A stretch of DNA of 64,000 nucleotides from Sphingobacteriaceae bacterium. GTDB taxonomy: Bacteria > Bacteroidota > Bacteroidia > B-17B0 > Aurantibacillaceae. The stretch's first letter is position 1. Each line of letters begins with the position of its first letter. Both the position numbers and the translations under genes were made by a program. This document shows, piece after piece, positions 62,370 through 64,000 of the stretch. Under the pieces are notes generated by a model, which was not told where the DNA came from, searched no databases, and saw only the letters and a program-made list of their open reading frames with translations. The stretch is taken from NCBI GenBank assembly GCA_023251775.1, contig JAHEYC010000006.1, forward strand, positions 1-64,000, written 5' to 3'.

Positions 62370-62980
62370 TAGATCTTTGAGAAATTAGTTAGCAGGTGCA
62401 TTCCGTATTTATGACTTTTTTCGGGATGGAATTGCGCCCCGTAAATATTATCCTTTTGAATTGCCGAATCAAATTCGCCGCCATGATTTGTTTTGAGGAT
62501 AGAATTCTCATTCTTATCGCACACAACTTTATACGAATGCACAAAGTAAAAACGATAATCCTCCGTAAATCCTTCGGTTAATTTGCTTGAATTATTTTTC
62601 TTCACAAAGTTCCAACCCATATGCGGGATCTTCAAGGAAGGATCATTATCGAATTTAAATTTGATGGTTTGTGCCGGAATAAGATCAAGACCTTTTAAAA
62701 TTCCTTCTTCGCTGCTGCGTGTGAGAAGCTGCATCCCAAGGCAAATTCCTAAGAACGGAACTTTTTGTTCGAGTGCTTTATGAACTAATACACTTCTTAA
62801 GTTCAGTTCATCAATTTTTTGAATAGCAGCATCAAATGCACCAACGCCTGGCAACAAGATCTTTTCTGCTGCTTCAATTTCTTTAAGGTCAGAACTTATT
62901 TTACAAGGCGCGCCAATTCGTTTGAGCATGTTTTGCACCGATCCTAAATTGCCCATCCCGTAATTAATAATTGTGATCAT
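62369..62980 (-). CDS. HisH-like glutaminase subunit of acetamidino-sugar synthesis
   Basis: This 203-residue class I glutamine amidotransferase begins ITIINYGMGNLGSVQNML. It has the nucleophile Cys in LGICLGMQLL and the His-Glu pair in GAQFHPEKSH. All three catalytic residues are kept. It makes ammonia from glutamine. In histidine synthesis HisH pairs with HisF; here the partner is the altered HisF2 immediately downstream (1-nt overlap), and a WbpG-type amidotransferase lies upstream (2-nt gap). It therefore most likely feeds ammonia to amidination of an acetamido sugar. The specialised role is inferred from context. Confidence 0.9.
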   Translation of the reverse strand: MITIINYGMGNLGSVQNMLKRIGAPCKISSDLKEIEAAEKILLPGVGAFDAAIQKIDELNLRSVLVHKALEQKVPFLGICLGMQLLTRSSEEGILKGLDLIPAQTIKFKFDNDPSLKIPHMGWNFVKKNNSSKLTEGFTEDYRFYFVHSYKVVCDKNENSILKTNHGGEFDSAIQKDNIYGAQFHPEKSHKYGMHLLTNFSKI

Positions 62981-62982
62981 AT

Positions 62983-64000
62983 TTATTTTTGCATTCCGGA
63001 TCTAGAAGTGTACTTAATATAAAAACTCATTGGCACAAGACTTGCCTTAGCAAGAATATAGAAAAGCGGCCTTAGTCTTTCAAATCTCCGCTTGTATGTT
63101 TTATAATCGCGATAAGATCTTTTCTCACCATTCATTATTTTATCATATTCCTCGTCCGAAAATTCTGTCCTTTTTTTGAAATACGGTATAAGTTCATCTT
63201 CAACAAATGGTGGTGTACTATATTCTTTTATAGCATCCTCTCGCTTCATTAACCCGGATCTTACAGATGCCGATAAACTATTATTTCGTGAATCGATGCC
63301 AAATTTTTGCGGTCCGTACACAGAAGTACTGAACGCTGCTATTCTATTTTCAAGATGATGGCCACCGTAATATTCCCATTTATATTCTTTTTCAAGAAAT
63401 GTTCTTGCTTCTTGTTTCGAATAATCAATATACCATAGAGGTCTTATTTTTTTAATTCGTTTTACAAGGATCCATTTCATAAATGAAGCGAAATCCATAT
63501 TAGGAAATGTTTTCATAGGCAGTTTACCAAATTGCTTATGCACATTTTTAATATACCCTCCATCTACGTATGAACTACCGAGTGGCGATACACCTTCGGT
63601 CATGAACGAGTGTCCTTCGAGCACATATTTAACTCCATATTTAGCAGCGGCTCTATACATGGTTTCTGCTAAAGCAATATCGGTTGGACCATCGATCTCT
63701 GACACACCTGCTAAAAAAAATGAACGAATAATATCATCCGATTCTTTATTATCCACCACATGTGTATAAAGGTCAACATTAAGTTTACTTAGTACTTTTG
63801 TGATATTTTGCGTAGCAATTGCCGTATTCCATGTATTGTCGTAATGAACAGCAAGTGGTCTCAAGCCCCATTCCACTGCTTTAACGATCATATAAGAAGA
63901 ATCCGTTCCACCGCTAACACCAACAATGCAATCATACTTTTTATGTTTACCATCTTTCTTTATCTGATCAAGGATGGCCATGAAATTCTTTAAACCTTCG
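62983..64000 (-). CDS. N-acetyl-sugar amidotransferase, WbpG/PseA type (5' end outside window)
   Basis: The ORF track starts at 63981, but the frame stays open to the window edge (upstream residues read EGLKNF). The N-terminal CxxC zinc motif expected for this family is absent from the visible part, so the real start is probably further right. The visible 332 residues hold the PP-loop GVSGGTDSSY, DNTWNTAIA, EGHSFMTEG, the WYIDYSKQEARTFLE region and the long C-terminal helix set. It converts an acetamido group to acetamidino with ATP and ammonia from HisH/HisF2. It is the second such enzyme in the window, besides the fusion at 48458. Confidence 0.88.
   Translation of the reverse strand, partial: EGLKNFMAILDQIKKDGKHKKYDCIVGVSGGTDSSYMIVKAVEWGLRPLAVHYDNTWNTAIATQNITKVLSKLNVDLYTHVVDNKESDDIIRSFFLAGVSEIDGPTDIALAETMYRAAAKYGVKYVLEGHSFMTEGVSPLGSSYVDGGYIKNVHKQFGKLPMKTFPNMDFASFMKWILVKRIKKIRPLWYIDYSKQEARTFLEKEYKWEYYGGHHLENRIAAFSTSVYGPQKFGIDSRNNSLSASVRSGLMKREDAIKEYSTPPFVEDELIPYFKKRTEFSDEEYDKIMNGEKRSYRDYKTYKRRFERLRPLFYILAKASLVPMSFYIKYTSRSGMQK

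Noticed and set aside
61614-62980. hisF and hisH as histidine biosynthesis genes
   Set aside because: The HisF catalytic Asp is lost, no other his gene is near, and an N-acetyl-sugar amidotransferase is directly adjacent.
37112-64000. Region as a capsule locus with Wza/Wzc-type export
   Set aside because: No Wza, Wzc, Wzx or ABC exporter gene was found in the window, so the export route cannot be assigned.

Overview
The window is AT-rich chromosomal DNA from a Bacteroidota bacterium, probably a free-living, type IX secretion (T9SS) lineage near Flavobacteriales or Chitinophagales. The evidence is a gldH-type gliding lipoprotein next to a PSP1-domain RicT/YaaT homologue, many secreted proteins ending in T9SS type A or type B sorting domains, a SprB-repeat giant protein, a carboxypeptidase-regulatory-type TonB-dependent receptor, TAnnTTTG-like promoters and little Shine-Dalgarno signal. 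The species cannot be named from the sequence alone.

Region 1 (1-12.6 kb) is housekeeping and envelope: the tail of a TPR protein, a DUF4292 lipoprotein, an EnvC-like degenerate M23 protein, dprA, a TonB-dependent receptor, a 418-bp palindromic intergenic element, a secreted M43 metalloprotease, nadD, ricT-gldH and a small TPR-like secreted protein. Region 2 (12.7-20 kb) is a compact seven-gene plus-strand operon. It runs from a T9SS-exported CotH-kinase protein through a small lipoprotein, a DUF2490 protein, a T9SS repeat protein and a YD-like repeat protein to a VTC polyphosphate-polymerase-fold protein and a DUF4956 membrane protein. Region 3 (20-31.4 kb) holds folB, a roughly 2460-residue SprB-repeat protein with a type B sorting domain, an SBBP beta-propeller T9SS protein, a Reeler-like protein with a CX4CH motif, and a small secreted protein. 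Region 4 (31.5-37.1 kb) holds tRNA-Ser(GCT), rimM, pyrG, a PspC-PadR pair with a clear operator and promoter, and terC.

Region 5 (37.1-64 kb) is a large surface-polysaccharide locus. After a Wzy/WaaL-like membrane protein and an acyltransferase, 24 minus-strand genes run from the right edge to 39678 with no gap above 13 nt and many overlaps. They encode three nucleotide-sugar modules. The first is a WbpB/WbpE/WbpD-like trio for a 2,3-diacetamido-glucuronic-acid-type sugar. The second is a WecE/WecD-like pair for dTDP-Fuc4NAc. The third is a DegT/GNAT/WbqC/deacetylase-like group. With them come many glycosyltransferases, a methyltransferase, an acyltransferase, and an acetamidino (amidine) cassette: a HisH-like glutaminase, a HisF2-like ammonia channel and a WbpG/PseA-type N-acetyl-sugar amidotransferase that is cut by the window edge. 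The most striking gene is a natural fusion of a GT4 glycosyltransferase with a second, complete N-acetyl-sugar amidotransferase. It suggests that amidination of an acetamido sugar and transfer of that sugar are physically coupled.

Two further palindromic intergenic elements, with GCAGATT-type and CACGAA-type repeats, lie at convergent gene ends at about 11.8 and 20.0 kb. No CRISPR array, rRNA, phage or insertion sequence was seen.
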